Of a DNA stretch of 6,150 nucleotides, positions 5,575 to 6,150 are shown one piece after another. The position numbers and the translations under genes are program-made. A model generated the notes under the pieces. It did not search any database and was not told where the DNA came from. It was given only the letters and a program-made list of their open reading frames with translations. This stretch comes from Bacteroidota bacterium. Its GTDB lineage: Bacteria; Bacteroidota; Ignavibacteria; Ignavibacteriales; Ignavibacteriaceae. The first letter of the stretch is position 1. The number at the start of each line of letters is the position of its first letter. The stretch lies in assembly GCA_021793635.1 (NCBI GenBank), contig JAJYSI010000220.1:1-6150 (forward strand), read 5' to 3'.

Positions 5575-6150
5575 TCACCAGTTATACTTTAATCCTGCCG
5601 TAATATCAAGCGGTAATTCTTTGTATCCTCTCCACATATAATTATTCTGGTTTAATAAGTTGGAGATTTTCAAAGTCAAATAAAAGCCTTGCTTAATCAT
5701 ATATCCGAAAGTACAGCCGAGATTTATAATCGGATTTATGGAGTTATTATTCCGAACATCCGAATACATGCCGGCAAGAAACTCTAAGCTTGCTTCGGCA
5801 TCCAGACCATTTGCAAAATTATAGCCATAGTTCATCGTAACTTTTGCACGTGGATAATACGGAACAAAATTGTTTGCTGTATCCCGAACATCGCTTAACT
5901 CTCCGGTTGCATAAAAAACACCGTTCGGACCCGGATGAAAAAGGAAGTTGGCAAAAAGAGTAAAGCTTTTAGCACTTGTCGTGGACAAGTTAAACATGCC
6001 GGAATTTGCAGTATCAATAAAGAACGGCAGGTTGTCCGAAGAATAATATTTAAAGCCGCCGTCAATTTCTACGTAAGTAAAAAATTCATATTTGATAGAA
6101 GCACTAAGAGCCATATTCTTTTTTAAGAAGATATTAGTAAACTTCTGCGG
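5575..6150 (-). CDS. Outer-membrane beta-barrel protein, C-terminal part
   Basis: 191 residues are readable. The frame stays open upstream of the internal Met at 6114 to the window edge (PQKFTNIFLKKNMALSASI), so the Met is unlikely to be the start and the gene is cut at its 5' end. The protein is a run of alternating amphipathic strands with aromatic ends, such as ASIKYEFFTYVEIDGGFKYYSS, FTLFANFLFHPGP, AKVTMNYGYNF, AEASLEFLAGMYS, LGCTFGYMIKQ, FYLTLKISNLLN and ITAGLKYNW. It ends in the aromatic residue (Trp) used as a BAM assembly signal. The NLLNQNNYMWRGYKELP stretch before the last strand resembles the ends of TonB-dependent receptors, but no plug or TonB box is in view, so a plain porin-like barrel is possible. 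The same-strand tonB-like gene downstream fits a receptor role. Confidence 0.75.
   Translation of the reverse strand, partial: PQKFTNIFLKKNMALSASIKYEFFTYVEIDGGFKYYSSDNLPFFIDTANSGMFNLSTTSAKSFTLFANFLFHPGPNGVFYATGELSDVRDTANNFVPYYPRAKVTMNYGYNFANGLDAEASLEFLAGMYSDVRNNNSINPIINLGCTFGYMIKQGFYLTLKISNLLNQNNYMWRGYKELPLDITAGLKYNW

Noticed and set aside
6112..6114. Met codon as the start of the beta-barrel protein
   Set aside because: The frame remains open for 12 more codons to the window edge, and a barrel starting here would lack a signal peptide, so the gene is treated as truncated by the window.
5935..6126. 63-codon plus-strand open frame
   Set aside because: It is antisense to the beta-barrel gene, with no supporting signal.

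Overview
The window looks like chromosomal DNA of a low-G+C member of the Bacteroidota/Ignavibacteriota (FCB) group. The reasons are an HU-like/SPOR membrane protein, a TonB-type protein, an outer-membrane beta-barrel, a secreted NHL beta-propeller, starts with little or no Shine-Dalgarno, and promoter-like sites of the TTTG-N(about 20)-TAnnTTTG type. An Ignavibacteria-like organism is my best guess, by inference only. No mobile element, CRISPR array or rRNA is visible.

Left part (1-763): everything is on the minus strand. A candidate promoter (614-645) precedes tRNA-Gln(CUG), then tRNA-Glu(CUC). A long imperfect inverted repeat follows (335-394), then a thioredoxin-like [2Fe-2S] ferredoxin gene that runs off the left edge. 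The 176-base gap 588-763 is the divergent promoter region.

Middle (764-3009): a plus-strand run of four tightly packed genes encodes a secreted NHL-repeat beta-propeller, a DUF2085 membrane protein (TTG start), a four-helix membrane protein with a Cys-Cys motif, and a 99-residue two-helix membrane protein. Gaps are 20, 0 and 12 bases, so this is probably one operon. Its biochemical role is not evident.

Right part (2981-6150): three minus-strand genes in the order outer-membrane beta-barrel (5' end outside the window), HU-like/acidic linker/TM/SPOR protein, and TonB-family protein. The last two overlap by four bases (ATGA). Together they encode an outer-membrane barrel, an inner-membrane protein with a cytoplasmic HU-fold head and a periplasmic peptidoglycan-binding tail, and an energy-transducer-like protein with the S-H-L transmembrane signature of TonB. 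The tonB-like gene and the last gene of the middle operon converge and overlap by 29 bases.

The most interesting item is the HU-SPOR protein, with a repeated WDF motif in its acidic cytoplasmic linker, translationally coupled to a TonB-like protein. This could be a nucleoid- or cytoplasm-to-septum envelope linker, but that role is inference.
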